Shown: positions 32,074-41,088, numbered from the stretch's first letter. The stretch is DNA of 50,124 bases from Candidatus Saccharimonadota bacterium (GCA_003153395.1 PLYP01000011.1:1-50124), one strand, 5' to 3'. Notes: generated by a model not told the origin, from the sequence alone. Numbers and translations: made by a program.

Positions 32074-35000
32074 CTATTTAATTACTAAGTTACTGGCACC
32101 AACTAATTCTTCCAGTTGCTTGAGGCCGACACTTGCTCGATCAATTCCCTGTGGTAGCTTGATTGCCTGCTTTTTCTCAGATTCTCCTAGTACTAAGACA
32201 ACTTCAGTCGGTCCCTTATAAGAATCGATCGTATGTTTTAATGACATTAATACGTTTTGGTCTTCAGTAGTAAGAAGTCTAATATATACTTTTTCATTAA
32301 TTGGTTCGGCTTCAGTAATATCTCGGGCTCCTGGACCAGGCATAGAGACTTTTTTTACTTTAATATCTGGTGCCGTGTAGGCTTTACCTTTTGGCTTATA
32401 TTTCTTTGCATCTTCACTGACTATTTCTTTAGCATCTTGGACAAGTACTTTTACTTCGCCTGTCTCTTTGCCGCTTTTATCTTTGCTTGAAACCCGGCCT
32501 TTGATAATAACAACCTTATCTCGGGTCCATACATCGAGTGATTTGTCATAACTGTTGGGGAATAATATAAGTTCAATTTCTCCATGAAAATCCTCAAGTT
32601 TTACGAAAGCCATTTTTTGGCCTTTACGTGTAGTAATTTCTCTAACGTCTGTTATAGTTCCGCCAATACTCACATTAACCCCGTCTAGATCGACCGACAA
32701 TGAATTCAGAGGTAACGTAAGCTCATTAAGCATAGTTTCGAATAATTCTAACGGGTGCTGACTTAAATACAGACCGAGTAGTTCTCTTTCCCATACTAGC
32801 TGTTCTCGGTTATCTATAACCCCTGGAGGCGTCAGTAATTCTAATTTACTGTGGTGATTGCTGGACGAATCGCTTAGATTTCCAAATAAATCCGTTTGAC
32901 CGCTGCTGGCTTGTTTTTGAAGACGAGCACCGTAGGCCAAGATGTTATCTAAGTTAAACAGTAGAGTCGAGCGGTCATCAAAGCGATCAAAGGCACCAGC
33001 TTTAATTAAGCTCTCCATTGTTTTTCGATTAACTACTTTACCTGAGACTCTCTTTAAGAAATCTTCAAGATCCTTAAATGGGCTTTTGCTACTAGCTACT
33101 AATATTTCTTCCACGACTCCCGTGCCAACATTTTTAATAGCCGCCATACCAAATCTAATCTGATCTTTATCTGGCACAACAGTGAAACCAACGTGAGACT
33201 CGTTAATATCTGGTGGCAAAACAGTTAGGCCCATGTGCTTGCACTCAGCAATTTCTATAGATAGTCTGTCGATATCATCAAAATCGCTGGTCATAAGTGC
33301 GGCCATAAAGGCAGCTGGATAATGCGCTTTTAGGTAGGCTGTCTGGTAGGCAATAATTGCGTAACAGGCAGCGTGGGATTTGTTAAAACAGTAATCTGCA
33401 AAAGCTTCCAGTTGTGCCCAGAATTTTTCAGCAAAATCTCGTTCTACTTTGCTGTGAGCTATCATGCCATCAATGAACTCTGTCTTAAGCTTGGCCATGG
33501 TTTCTTTTTGCTTTTTACCCATAGCTTTTCGAAGGGTATCAGCCTGACCACCGCTAAAACCACACATTTCTTTACTAATTTGCATGAACTGTTCCTGGTA
33601 TACAAGCACCCCGTAAGTACTGCTTAGGGCATCTTTTAGGCCTTCGTATTCATAAACGATTTTCTTCTTGCCGTGTTTACGATCAATGAAATCGTCAATA
33701 AACTGCATTGGTCCGGGTCGATATAATGCATTCATGGCAATAAGATCATCAAATTCGGTAGGCTGAAGAATTTTTAGATATCTTTTCATGCCAGCAGATT
33801 CAAACTGGAATACTCCGGTTGTGTCGCCTTTTTGAAATAGCCTATATGTTTCTTCGTCATCTAGCGGTATGTGATTTATATCTATTTTTTGCTTATATAC
33901 TCGATCAATAATTTCTAGGGCATTATTAATGGTCGTCAAGTTCGACAGACCTAAAAAGTCCATCTTTAGTAGGCCAAGTTCTGCAATTGGGTCCATAGAA
34001 TATTGAGTGGATACTACTCCCTTTTGCGCCATTTCCAGCGGTGTATAGTAAACGATATCTTCCGGAGCAATAACTACGCCGGCGGCATGTACGCCGTGAG
34101 ATCTAATCGTTCCCTCCAGCTGTTTAGCTAGATCAAATACTGCCTTAGCGGTTGGATTAGTTTCATATTCTCGTCTTAAGTCCTTGTCGTTTTCTAGAGA
34201 AGTAGCTAGTGGTATGTGTCTTCCTTGAACGGGGGGAGGTATCATTTTTGCCAGTCTATCGGCGTCCGCGTAGGGAACTTGCATTACCCTAGCCACGTCT
34301 CTAACTGCATTTCTAGCGGCCATTCTACCAAAAGTGACAATGTTCGCTACTCGTTCTTTTCCGTATTTGTTTACACAATACTGAATTACTTCCTCTCGGC
34401 GGCTATCCTGTATATCTATATCAACATCCGGCATTGAAATTCGATCTGGGTTTAAAAATCTCTCAAAAAGTAGGTCGTACTGCAGCGGATCAAGTTCGGT
34501 TATCTTAAGCGCGTAAGCAATGATAGAGCCAGCGGCACTACCCCGACCAGGACCAAAAACTATACCCTGGTCTTTGCCCCATTTTATAAAATCGGAGATT
34601 ATGAGAAAGTATCCGTTAAAGCCCATATCTTCAATTACGCCTATCTCGTACTGAGCTCTTTCCAGGACATTGGACGGAAGAGTTTTAACGGCCTCTTCTA
34701 CAGACAGTTTATTGCTTTTAGCCTCGCTGACTCCGCCGTATCTCCAGGCTAGTCCCCTGTAGAGAAGTTTTTCTAAATAGGTTCTTTCGCTTTCTCCCTT
34801 AGGTACAGGAAATTTCGGTATTAAAATCTTACCGAGTTCAATTGTTAAATCACATCGGTCAGCTATTAATTTGGTATTAGTAATAAGGTCCGGATATTCT
34901 TCGCCCCATCTTTCTATGACTTCTTCCGGCTTAGTTACATGCAGCTCAAAGTCTTTAAGGCTCATTCTTTTTTCGTCAGTCAGGAACGAACCTGTTTGAA

Positions 35001-35715
35001 CGCAGAGCAATACTTCATGCGCTTCTTGATCTGAATGGTTCAAATAATGGGCGTCGCAGGTAACAACGCAGGGAATAGTCTGTTCCTTACTAATTTTAAG
35101 CAATCCTTCATTAATTCGCTCTTGTTCTTGCCACATACTGGTGTGTTTAGGGTGACCATGGTCTTGCAATTCTAGGTAATAACGATCGCCAAAGGCCTTT
35201 TTATACCATTTGGCTATATTAGTAGCCTCTTCATACTGGCCCTGTCTCAGTGCGTCTCCTAGCTCACTACTGGCGCAACCGCTTAGGCAGATTAAACCTT
35301 CATTATGCTCGGCAAGTAGTTCGCGGTCTATTCGCGGCTTATAATAATATCCTTCCAAATTAGCAACCGTCGATAATGCCATTAGGTTTTGGTACCCTAC
35401 ACGGTTCATAGCTAGCAAAATTAGATGATAATTCGGCTTATCTTTCGATGGTTCCTTGTCTTGTAGTTTTCTGGCGGCGATATATGTTTCAATGCCAATA
35501 ATCGGCTTTATGCCACTGGCAACAGCTTCCTTATAAAACTCAATGGTACCGCTCAGCGTTCCGTGATCAGTAACAGCTACGGCCGTCATCCCCTGATCTT
35601 TTACTTGTGACACTAACTCAGGAATTTTTGTTAAGCCATCTAGCAAGCTGTACTGCGTATGGTTGTGCAGATGTACGTAATCACTAGCATTCAAATTAAT
35701 TGTTTTTTTTGCCAA
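32074..35715 (-). CDS. dnaE: DNA polymerase III alpha subunit
   Basis: Replicative DNA polymerase; 1213 residues. Order: N-terminal PHP domain with HLHNHTQYSLLDG (15-27), TDHGTLSG, GIETYIA and TCDAHYLNHSD; the C-family polymerase core with GPGRGSAAGS and the catalytic aspartates in PDVDIDIQDSRRE; fingers; a helix-hairpin-helix region (YCFNKSHAACYA nearby); an OB-fold domain (VSIGGTITDVREITTRKG); and the C-terminal tau-binding tail. The PHP metal ligands look intact. The start is TTG 35715, 5 bases after AGAGG; no in-frame ATG lies nearby. The leader contains a perfect hairpin. Confidence 0.97.
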   Translation of the reverse strand: MAKKTINLNASDYVHLHNHTQYSLLDGLTKIPELVSQVKDQGMTAVAVTDHGTLSGTIEFYKEAVASGIKPIIGIETYIAARKLQDKEPSKDKPNYHLILLAMNRVGYQNLMALSTVANLEGYYYKPRIDRELLAEHNEGLICLSGCASSELGDALRQGQYEEATNIAKWYKKAFGDRYYLELQDHGHPKHTSMWQEQERINEGLLKISKEQTIPCVVTCDAHYLNHSDQEAHEVLLCVQTGSFLTDEKRMSLKDFELHVTKPEEVIERWGEEYPDLITNTKLIADRCDLTIELGKILIPKFPVPKGESERTYLEKLLYRGLAWRYGGVSEAKSNKLSVEEAVKTLPSNVLERAQYEIGVIEDMGFNGYFLIISDFIKWGKDQGIVFGPGRGSAAGSIIAYALKITELDPLQYDLLFERFLNPDRISMPDVDIDIQDSRREEVIQYCVNKYGKERVANIVTFGRMAARNAVRDVARVMQVPYADADRLAKMIPPPVQGRHIPLATSLENDKDLRREYETNPTAKAVFDLAKQLEGTIRSHGVHAAGVVIAPEDIVYYTPLEMAQKGVVSTQYSMDPIAELGLLKMDFLGLSNLTTINNALEIIDRVYKQKIDINHIPLDDEETYRLFQKGDTTGVFQFESAGMKRYLKILQPTEFDDLIAMNALYRPGPMQFIDDFIDRKHGKKKIVYEYEGLKDALSSTYGVLVYQEQFMQISKEMCGFSGGQADTLRKAMGKKQKETMAKLKTEFIDGMIAHSKVERDFAEKFWAQLEAFADYCFNKSHAACYAIIAYQTAYLKAHYPAAFMAALMTSDFDDIDRLSIEIAECKHMGLTVLPPDINESHVGFTVVPDKDQIRFGMAAIKNVGTGVVEEILVASSKSPFKDLEDFLKRVSGKVVNRKTMESLIKAGAFDRFDDRSTLLFNLDNILAYGARLQKQASSGQTDLFGNLSDSSSNHHSKLELLTPPGVIDNREQLVWERELLGLYLSQHPLELFETMLNELTLPLNSLSVDLDGVNVSIGGTITDVREITTRKGQKMAFVKLEDFHGEIELILFPNSYDKSLDVWTRDKVVIIKGRVSSKDKSGKETGEVKVLVQDAKEIVSEDAKKYKPKGKAYTAPDIKVKKVSMPGPGARDITEAEPINEKVYIRLLTTEDQNVLMSLKHTIDSYKGPTEVVLVLGESEKKQAIKLPQGIDRASVGLKQLEELVGASNLVIK

Positions 35716-35731
35716 AACTGCCTCTCATACC

Positions 35732-35751
35732 AAATAAAGGGAGCTTTATTT
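35732..35751. promoter_or_regulatory. Perfect hairpin in the dnaE leader
   Basis: AAATAAAG and CTTTATTT form an 8-bp perfect inverted repeat around a 4-base loop. It lies between the dnaE -10 box and its start codon. No U-run follows on the minus strand, so it is not a typical terminator. Confidence 0.5.
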
Positions 35752-35762
35752 ATACAATTACA

Positions 35763-35771
35763 ATTATAGCA
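35763..35771 (-). promoter_or_regulatory. Extended -10 promoter of dnaE
   Basis: TGC-TATAAT on the minus strand. Predicted +1 near 35756, giving a 40-base leader that holds the hairpin and the AGAGG ribosome-binding site. Confidence 0.6.
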
Positions 35772-35793
35772 AAATGATGGCTACAGGACACGC

Positions 35794-36213
35794 CTATTTT
35801 TTAATAAAATCTCTTAGGTGTTCTATAGCATTATTAGCATTTTTAATAGCACGCTTCAAATCCTGATCCTCAGCGTCTCCTTCATGGATAGCGCTAAGGA
35901 TTTCTCGTACTTTCTCTTTTGTGTCAGCTGCTTTCTCGGTTAGATCCTTAAAATCTGTTTTAGTTTTAGAGCTTAGGCCATCGCTTTTATCTTTTGCTTC
36001 TTTTAAAACATTACTAAGCTCAGTATGAAGTTTCTTGAGTTCCTTTTCGGCCTCAATCCTTCTCTTTTCGGCTACATCCTGGATATCGACTCTGGTTTCC
36101 TTACCGCTTTTAGGTGCCGTTAGGACACCGGCAATATAACCGGCTGCAGCGGCTATGCCGCTTCCAATCGCTAATCGTTTAAGGTTTTGTTGTGCTCGGC
36201 TATGTCTACTCAT
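35794..36213 (-). CDS. YtxH-like membrane protein with long helical tail
   Basis: A 139-residue protein. A short hydrophobic helix (about 14-32) runs into the YtxH-family signature AGVLTAPKSGKETR (28-41). The rest is a highly charged helix or coiled coil (EKRRIEAEKELKKLHTELSNVLKEAK is the pattern, split here by memory of heptads). YtxH proteins are small envelope or stress proteins of unclear function. ATG 36213 overlaps the stop of the upstream gene by 4 bases (ATGA), and AAGGAGAGG lies just before it, so the two genes form a coupled pair. Confidence 0.8.
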   Translation of the reverse strand: MSRHSRAQQNLKRLAIGSGIAAAAGYIAGVLTAPKSGKETRVDIQDVAEKRRIEAEKELKKLHTELSNVLKEAKDKSDGLSSKTKTDFKDLTEKAADTKEKVREILSAIHEGDAEDQDLKRAIKNANNAIEHLRDFIKK

Positions 36214-36461
36214 TTACCTCTCCTTTTGGCAAGTTTAAAAATGTTTCTAACTAGTTTAATAAGGGCTAATCGTCCTTGAGTATCCTTAAATACTTCTGCA
36301 ACATGCTCGGCTGATTCAACGACGTCTTCTGCCTTATCTACGACCCGTCTAATAGCCAGAACAAGTTTAATAATAACGAACATAAGTACTGAGCCAAGTA
36401 GAAAGAACAAACTTAATAGTACAGTTAATATAATTAGTAGTACGGTATCTGTTGTAGTCAT
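36210..36461 (-). CDS. Small DUF948-like membrane protein, 83 aa
   Basis: One long hydrophobic helix (about 7-37) followed by a short amphipathic charged tail (VVDKAEDVVESAEHVAEVFKD). This resembles DUF948-type proteins, which are often encoded beside YtxH proteins, as here. The ATGA overlap with the YtxH-like gene shows an operon. A TATACT -10 exactly 6 bases before the ATG predicts a leaderless message. Function unknown; it may act together with its partner in the envelope. Confidence 0.75.
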   Translation of the reverse strand: MTTTDTVLLIILTVLLSLFFLLGSVLMFVIIKLVLAIRRVVDKAEDVVESAEHVAEVFKDTQGRLALIKLVRNIFKLAKRRGK

Positions 36462-36467
36462 ATAGAT

Positions 36468-36473
36468 AGTATA
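36468..36473 (-). promoter_or_regulatory. -10 box of the DUF948/YtxH operon
   Basis: TATACT on the minus strand, 6 bases before ATG 36461, predicting +1 at the A of ATG. No good -35. Confidence 0.5.
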
Positions 36474-36488
36474 TAACTACTTTTCTAT

Positions 36489-37382
36489 CTAGGCTAGTTT
36501 GTCCTTTAGATATTTTTTAAGACTGGGGCCAATGTCTTCTCGTTCTAAGGCGAAATTAAAGACTGTTTTTAAATATTCCAAGGGGTTGCCGGTATCATAA
36601 TAGTTTCCATTCTGTATCTCACAAGCATATATATGGTGTCCGTCTCCAGTCATTTTCTGCATCGCTTCCTGTATCATAAACTCGCCTTCGCCCTTAAATT
36701 CTCCAAGCTGAGTTTTTAAGTAATCAATCATAGCTGGGTCAAATACGTAACCACTAACTGAAGCTAAATCGCTAGGTGAGTTTTCCCGACTACCGGGTTT
36801 TTCTAAAATTGTTTCTATATCTATAAGACCATTTCTAACTTCCTTACCGCCTACATAAGCATAGCGACCGTAATCCTCGTCATGATCTCTTTTAACGCAA
36901 GATATAACCGATCCGCCAAGCTCTTCTTGGACACTTAGCAGTTGCTCGAATCGTGTGGGAGCAGCAGCAATAAAATCGTCGGCAAACGTATAGATAAAAG
37001 GTTCTTGACCAATGAGATGGGCAGCGTCCAGCAAAGGAGTGCCGGTGCCATATGGTCCCTTTTGCCTAATGTATGCAAAATTTGCCATCTCGGAAATTCG
37101 CCGGGTTTTTTCTAAGAGTTCAGCTTTTCCATTGGCCTTTAAGTTTGCAAGTAAGTCACCACTGATCCTGTCAAAATGATCTTCTATAGTACGTTTATGA
37201 TAACCAGTAACAATAACTATATCGGTGATACCAGCAGTACATAATTCTTCGACAATCTGCTGAATAATAGGTTTATCCACCAGGGGTAGCATCTCTTTAG
37301 GCATCGCTTTAGTCTGGGGCAGGAACCTGGTTCCAAAACCTGCAGCAGCAATAACCGCTTTGCGGACTTTCATCTGAGCCAT
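36489..37382 (-). CDS. galU: UTP-glucose-1-phosphate uridylyltransferase
   Basis: Makes UDP-glucose from UTP and glucose-1-phosphate, a precursor for envelope glycans; 297 residues. The nucleotide-binding signature AAAGFGTRFLPQTKAMPKEM (12-31) and VDKPIIQQIVEE follow the family closely, as do TGYHKRTIEDHFD, FIYTFADDF and the EKPGSRENSPSDLASVSGYV region. ATG 37382 is used because a TGTTACAAT extended -10 ends 7 bases before it, leaving a one-base leader; Met4 is an alternative. It lies 27 bases after gatB and could also be read from the gat operon. Confidence 0.96.
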   Translation of the reverse strand: MAQMKVRKAVIAAAGFGTRFLPQTKAMPKEMLPLVDKPIIQQIVEELCTAGITDIVIVTGYHKRTIEDHFDRISGDLLANLKANGKAELLEKTRRISEMANFAYIRQKGPYGTGTPLLDAAHLIGQEPFIYTFADDFIAAAPTRFEQLLSVQEELGGSVISCVKRDHDEDYGRYAYVGGKEVRNGLIDIETILEKPGSRENSPSDLASVSGYVFDPAMIDYLKTQLGEFKGEGEFMIQEAMQKMTGDGHHIYACEIQNGNYYDTGNPLEYLKTVFNFALEREDIGPSLKKYLKDKLA

Positions 37383-37389
37383 GGTTAAA

Positions 37390-37398
37390 ATTGTAACA
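37390..37398 (-). promoter_or_regulatory. Extended -10 of galU
   Basis: TGT-TACAAT on the minus strand, 7 bases before the ATG. The same 9-mer occurs before gatC and uvrB. Confidence 0.55.
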
Positions 37399-37409
37399 CG
37401 ACGTGCGCC

Positions 37410-38885
37410 CTAGACGCCTAGTTGCTTTTTTATTAAATCTTGAGCCAGCGAAGGATTAGCTTTACCTTTACTATTTTTCATTACTTGGCCCACCAAAAAT
37501 CCAATAGCTTTATTTTCTCCGTTAGCTACATCGCTAGCAGCCTTAGAGTTGTCCTCAATTACTTTTTTAACTATTTCATTCAGTTCGTTTTCGTTAGATA
37601 GCTGTATATAACCCTTTTGTTCAGCATAAGACTCTATTTCCGAGACTGATACAGGCGCATTAAATATATCTGAAAATAGTGATTTTAAATTTGTTGAACT
37701 TAATTTATCGCTTTTGTATAAATCGTATAACGCCGCATAAATTTTTGCCCTATTGTTAGTGGTAAGTGTCGCAGTAATGGTTTCGTCTCGCCTAAGTGGT
37801 ATTTCCAGGTTTACTATCCAGTTAGCTATAAATTTAGCTAGATCGGGATCCTCCAGATGCATTTCAATTAAAGCTAAGTATTCTATTTCGTCAGTCTCTA
37901 CTTCCGCTTCCAGTAAAGTCTCAGTTTGCGAATTGTCCATACCTAAAGACTGTAACTTTTCTCGCCAATCTTCTGGCATTAGGGGCATCTCAGATTCGAT
38001 TGTATTTATGTAGCTGTCTTCTAGAATGACTGGTGGTAAATCTGGATCAGGCATATACCTATAATCGTCAGCATTCTCCTTGCTTCTCTGAAGGAAAGTT
38101 TTTTGCTTAGCATCATCCCAGCCTCTTGTTTGCTGGATAATCTTCTCTCCTTTTTCTAATAATTCAATTTGTCTATTTACTTCGTAATCTACTGCTTTTT
38201 CAACACTCCTGAAACTGTTTAAATTTTTTGTTTCTGTTCGTGTGCCGAGATCATCATTGGTACTGACGCTGACATTAACATCGAACCTCATATTGCCATA
38301 GAACAGATTAGCATCCGAAACATCAGCGTAGCGCATCCTGAGATATAGCTCTCGGGCAAAGGCTTTAGCCTCGCTACTACTACTCATATCCGGCTCACTT
38401 ACTATTTCAAGCAGTGGAGTACCCGCTCTATTTAGATCAACTAAGGAATAGTCCTTACCGGCAGAGTGTGTACTTTTACCGGCATCAGCTTCCAGATGTG
38501 CCCTGGTTATTCCGATTGTTTTTTCCTGGCCGTCAACTTCTATTTTTACGTTGCCGCCTAGTACAATAGGCTCGTCATATTGAGTTATCTGGTAGCCCAT
38601 TGGAAGATCTGGGTAAAAATAATGCTTGCGGTCAAATTTACTAAACTTTTGCGGACGAGAATTTAACGAAAATGCCGCTTTTGATGCCAGATATATAGCT
38701 TCCTTGTTTAGTACAGGTAGGGCGCCTGGTAATCCAAAACAAATATGACTGGTTAATGTATTGGGTGGAGCTTCGCGCGCATCGTTCCCTACAGCAGCAA
38801 AAAGTTTGGTTTTAGTCTTAAGCTGAACATGACACTCAATTCCGACTGTCACCTTGTACTTATTTCTTACTTCGCTACTAATCAT
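37410..38885 (-). CDS. gatB: Asp-tRNA(Asn)/Glu-tRNA(Gln) amidotransferase subunit B
   Basis: tRNA-binding, kinase-like subunit of the amidotransferase that converts mischarged Glu-tRNA-Gln (and Asp-tRNA-Asn) to the amide form; 491 residues. Signatures: VGIECHVQLKTKTKLF (14-29), ICFGLPGALPVLN, the family pattern FDRKHYFYPDLPMGYQITQ, DLNRAGTPLLEIVSEPD and MRFDVNVSVS. The C-terminal YqeY-like tRNA-binding domain runs from about 390 and contains GFLVGQVMKNSKGKANP. It overlaps the 121-aa gene by 8 bases and is last in the gatC-gatA-(121 aa)-gatB operon. Confidence 0.97.
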   Translation of the reverse strand: MISSEVRNKYKVTVGIECHVQLKTKTKLFAAVGNDAREAPPNTLTSHICFGLPGALPVLNKEAIYLASKAAFSLNSRPQKFSKFDRKHYFYPDLPMGYQITQYDEPIVLGGNVKIEVDGQEKTIGITRAHLEADAGKSTHSAGKDYSLVDLNRAGTPLLEIVSEPDMSSSSEAKAFARELYLRMRYADVSDANLFYGNMRFDVNVSVSTNDDLGTRTETKNLNSFRSVEKAVDYEVNRQIELLEKGEKIIQQTRGWDDAKQKTFLQRSKENADDYRYMPDPDLPPVILEDSYINTIESEMPLMPEDWREKLQSLGMDNSQTETLLEAEVETDEIEYLALIEMHLEDPDLAKFIANWIVNLEIPLRRDETITATLTTNNRAKIYAALYDLYKSDKLSSTNLKSLFSDIFNAPVSVSEIESYAEQKGYIQLSNENELNEIVKKVIEDNSKAASDVANGENKAIGFLVGQVMKNSKGKANPSLAQDLIKKQLGV

Positions 38886-39243
38886 GCGGTCGTTCTAATG
38901 CTCCCAGGTCTCTTAAGGCTTCTCTGAATCCAACTAAAGCCATAGCTACATCTTTTTTCTTGAGTTTTCTTAGGTCTATGCTTTTGTCTTCTTTGATCTT
39001 ATTGTAGTATTTATGGCTGAACCATACTTCCTCGTTAAATTTCAAGTCATGTTGAGCAGCAACTAATCGCTCGCCTGTGGTTTTTCCTTTATACCCACGT
39101 TTTTTTAAAGCTTTGGTTAAAAGCTTATCTGCCTCTTTAATAGCGTCTGGCCAGGTTTTACGCTGAACACATAAGCTTTGCAAATCTTTCCAACGTTTAG
39201 TATAGTCAGCTGCCTTAATTTTTCTACGCGGTAAAATTCTCAT
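38878..39243 (-). CDS. HEPN-like CPR family protein inside the gat operon, 121 aa
   Basis: A small basic, mostly helical protein. WPDAIKEADKLLTKALKKRG (31-50), YKGKTTGERL (51-60), VWFSHKYYNKIK (73-84) and FREALRDLGALE (106-117) match the layout of a family I recall as widespread in CPR genomes, in which the third segment reads roughly HKxRNxIAHE. That is the RNxxxH-type motif of HEPN RNases or HEPN-like proteins. Here it is HKYYNKIKED, so the Arg and His are gone. It starts right after the gatA stop (TAAATG) and overlaps gatB by 8 bases, which is tight translational coupling. Family memory and the HEPN link are inference; the coupling is plain in the sequence. Confidence 0.8.
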   Translation of the reverse strand: MRILPRRKIKAADYTKRWKDLQSLCVQRKTWPDAIKEADKLLTKALKKRGYKGKTTGERLVAAQHDLKFNEEVWFSHKYYNKIKEDKSIDLRKLKKKDVAMALVGFREALRDLGALERPHD

Positions 39244-40665
39244 TTAAAGTATTGCCTCACATGCTTTAGCTACAGCCAGTAATTGCTTATCGGCTTTTTT
39301 TGGTGCCATTAGCTGAATCCCAATGGGTAGGTTACCTGAAACTCCGGCAGGAATACTAATAGCCGGTATACCAACAATATTAGCAGCTACAGTCATTATG
39401 TCGCATAGGTACATTTGAAGTGGGTTACTCGAATTTTCACCAATTTTAAATGCTGGGGTAGGTGCTACCGGTCCCACCATATAGTCTACTTCCTTAAACG
39501 CTGCCTCGAATTCATTAATTAGCTTGGTTCTTACAATTTGAGCACGCTTATAATATGCATCGTAATAGCCGCTACTGAGCACATAAGTACCTATAATGAT
39601 TCGTCTTTTAGCTTCTTTACCGAAACCATTTCCCCTAGACGAAAGATAACTGTCTTCTAAATCAGTAGCTGCTTCATAGGAGTAACCAAATCTTTGGCCA
39701 TCATAACGTGATAAATTACTGCTAACTTCAGCCGGGCAGATAATGTAATAGACCGACAGAGCCATACCAATATCTGATAAGCTAATTTCCTTAATTTCTG
39801 CACCTGCGTCCTTAAATTTATCAATGGCAGCATTAACTACTTTTTTAACGTCATCATTAAGTCCCTCGTTAAAATATTCTTTAATAATGCCAATTTTTTT
39901 ACCGCTAAGATCGGTATCAATTTCGGTATAGTTTTCTTGCCGGTCGATTGTGGTTGAATCAAGTTCGTCTTTACCGGCCATAACGTCAAGTACAACTGCT
40001 GCATCGCTTACAGTTTTGGTTAAGGGACCGATAACATCAGTGCTGCTTGCCATAGCCACCACTCCGCTTCTAGATACAAGACCATAGGTTGGTTTATATC
40101 CTACGCAGCCCGAAAAACTGGCCGGTTGTCTAATAGATCCACCGGTATCAGTGCCAAGAGCGAAGGGAGTCATATTTAGTACGACGGCGGCAGCTGATCC
40201 ACCGGAGCTTCCTCCTGGAACTCGTTCTTTATCGTTCGGATTTAGAGTAGTAAAGAAATCGCTATTTTCTGTACTTGCCCCATGAGCAAAGGCATCTAGG
40301 TTAGCTTTAGCGACACAAATTGCGCCCTCACTCTCTAAGCGCTCAATTGCAGTTGACTGATACGGTGGGTTAAAGCCTTTTAAAATATTGCTAGCGGCAG
40401 TGGTTTCTGCGCCGAAAACAAGAAAATTATCTTTTGCAATAAACGGTACCCCAGCTAATCTCCCTACCTTTTCACCACCTTTGATCTTATCGTCTATTTG
40501 AGCCGCTCTGGCTCTGGCTCTGGCTTCGGTGGTAGTAATTATGGCCTTATACTCCCTGTTCTCATCTATATTCTTTAGGGCGGTTTCTACTAGATCACTA
40601 GCTTTTAGTTTGCCCTCTTGAACATCTTTCGCAATGTCCATAAGCGGCATCCACTGACTGGCCAT
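39244..40665 (-). CDS. gatA: Asp-tRNA(Asn)/Glu-tRNA(Gln) amidotransferase subunit A
   Basis: Glutaminase (amidase-signature) subunit that releases ammonia from glutamine and channels it to GatB; 473 residues. The Ser-cisSer-Lys triad is complete: Lys78 in FIAKDN, Ser153 in PGGSSGGSAAA and Ser177 in GTDTGGSIRQP. Presence of the whole GatCAB suggests that at least tRNA-Gln is charged by the indirect route. Its ATG overlaps the gatC stop by one base (TAATG). The 121-aa gene follows without a gap. Confidence 0.97.
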   Translation of the reverse strand: MASQWMPLMDIAKDVQEGKLKASDLVETALKNIDENREYKAIITTTEARARARAAQIDDKIKGGEKVGRLAGVPFIAKDNFLVFGAETTAASNILKGFNPPYQSTAIERLESEGAICVAKANLDAFAHGASTENSDFFTTLNPNDKERVPGGSSGGSAAAVVLNMTPFALGTDTGGSIRQPASFSGCVGYKPTYGLVSRSGVVAMASSTDVIGPLTKTVSDAAVVLDVMAGKDELDSTTIDRQENYTEIDTDLSGKKIGIIKEYFNEGLNDDVKKVVNAAIDKFKDAGAEIKEISLSDIGMALSVYYIICPAEVSSNLSRYDGQRFGYSYEAATDLEDSYLSSRGNGFGKEAKRRIIIGTYVLSSGYYDAYYKRAQIVRTKLINEFEAAFKEVDYMVGPVAPTPAFKIGENSSNPLQMYLCDIMTVAANIVGIPAISIPAGVSGNLPIGIQLMAPKKADKQLLAVAKACEAIL

Positions 40666-40958
40666 TAAGTAATCATCCTTTTTGCTTCTATTTGGTTATC
40701 TTTGACTTTGGGTACATTTTTAAGTAAATCTTCAGGTTTATAGCCGTAGTCTTTAACTTCATCGTTTCTCATTACGTTAGTTAGGCCACTAACCTGATTT
40801 GTGGGCGCCAAATCGTCAATATTTACACTCTGAAGCTGCTCCACATAATGCAGAATATCGGAGATTTCCGCACTGAATTCTTCAATCTCCTGCTCAGATA
40901 ATTTTATCTTAGCGAGCTGAGCTAATTTTAATAAATCTTCCCGAGATAACTTTGCCAT
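40665..40958 (-). CDS. gatC: Asp-tRNA(Asn)/Glu-tRNA(Gln) amidotransferase subunit C
   Basis: Small subunit that clamps GatA to GatB; 97 residues. The N-terminal helices LSREDLLKLAQLAKIKLSEQ and EFSAEISDILHYVEQLQSVN, then LAPTNQ and the C-terminal VMRNDEVKD, are typical. It is the first gene of the operon, under a TGTTACAAT extended -10. AAGGA stands only 3-4 bases before the ATG, so the site is cramped. Confidence 0.95.
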   Translation of the reverse strand: MAKLSREDLLKLAQLAKIKLSEQEIEEFSAEISDILHYVEQLQSVNIDDLAPTNQVSGLTNVMRNDEVKDYGYKPEDLLKNVPKVKDNQIEAKRMIT

Positions 40959-40968
40959 ATATCCTTAA

Positions 40969-40977
40969 ATTGTAACA
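40969..40977 (-). promoter_or_regulatory. Extended -10 of the gat operon
   Basis: TGT-TACAAT on the minus strand, 10 bases before ATG 40958, predicted leader of about 4 bases. Confidence 0.55.
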
Positions 40978-41088
40978 GAGAGATTAATATTTGGTGAATA
41001 ATATGGTCTAAGAAAATAGCCGAAATTATGTACTTTACAAACCATAAGCATAAGACTACGATTGATTACAGTAAGAAATTTTACATTT

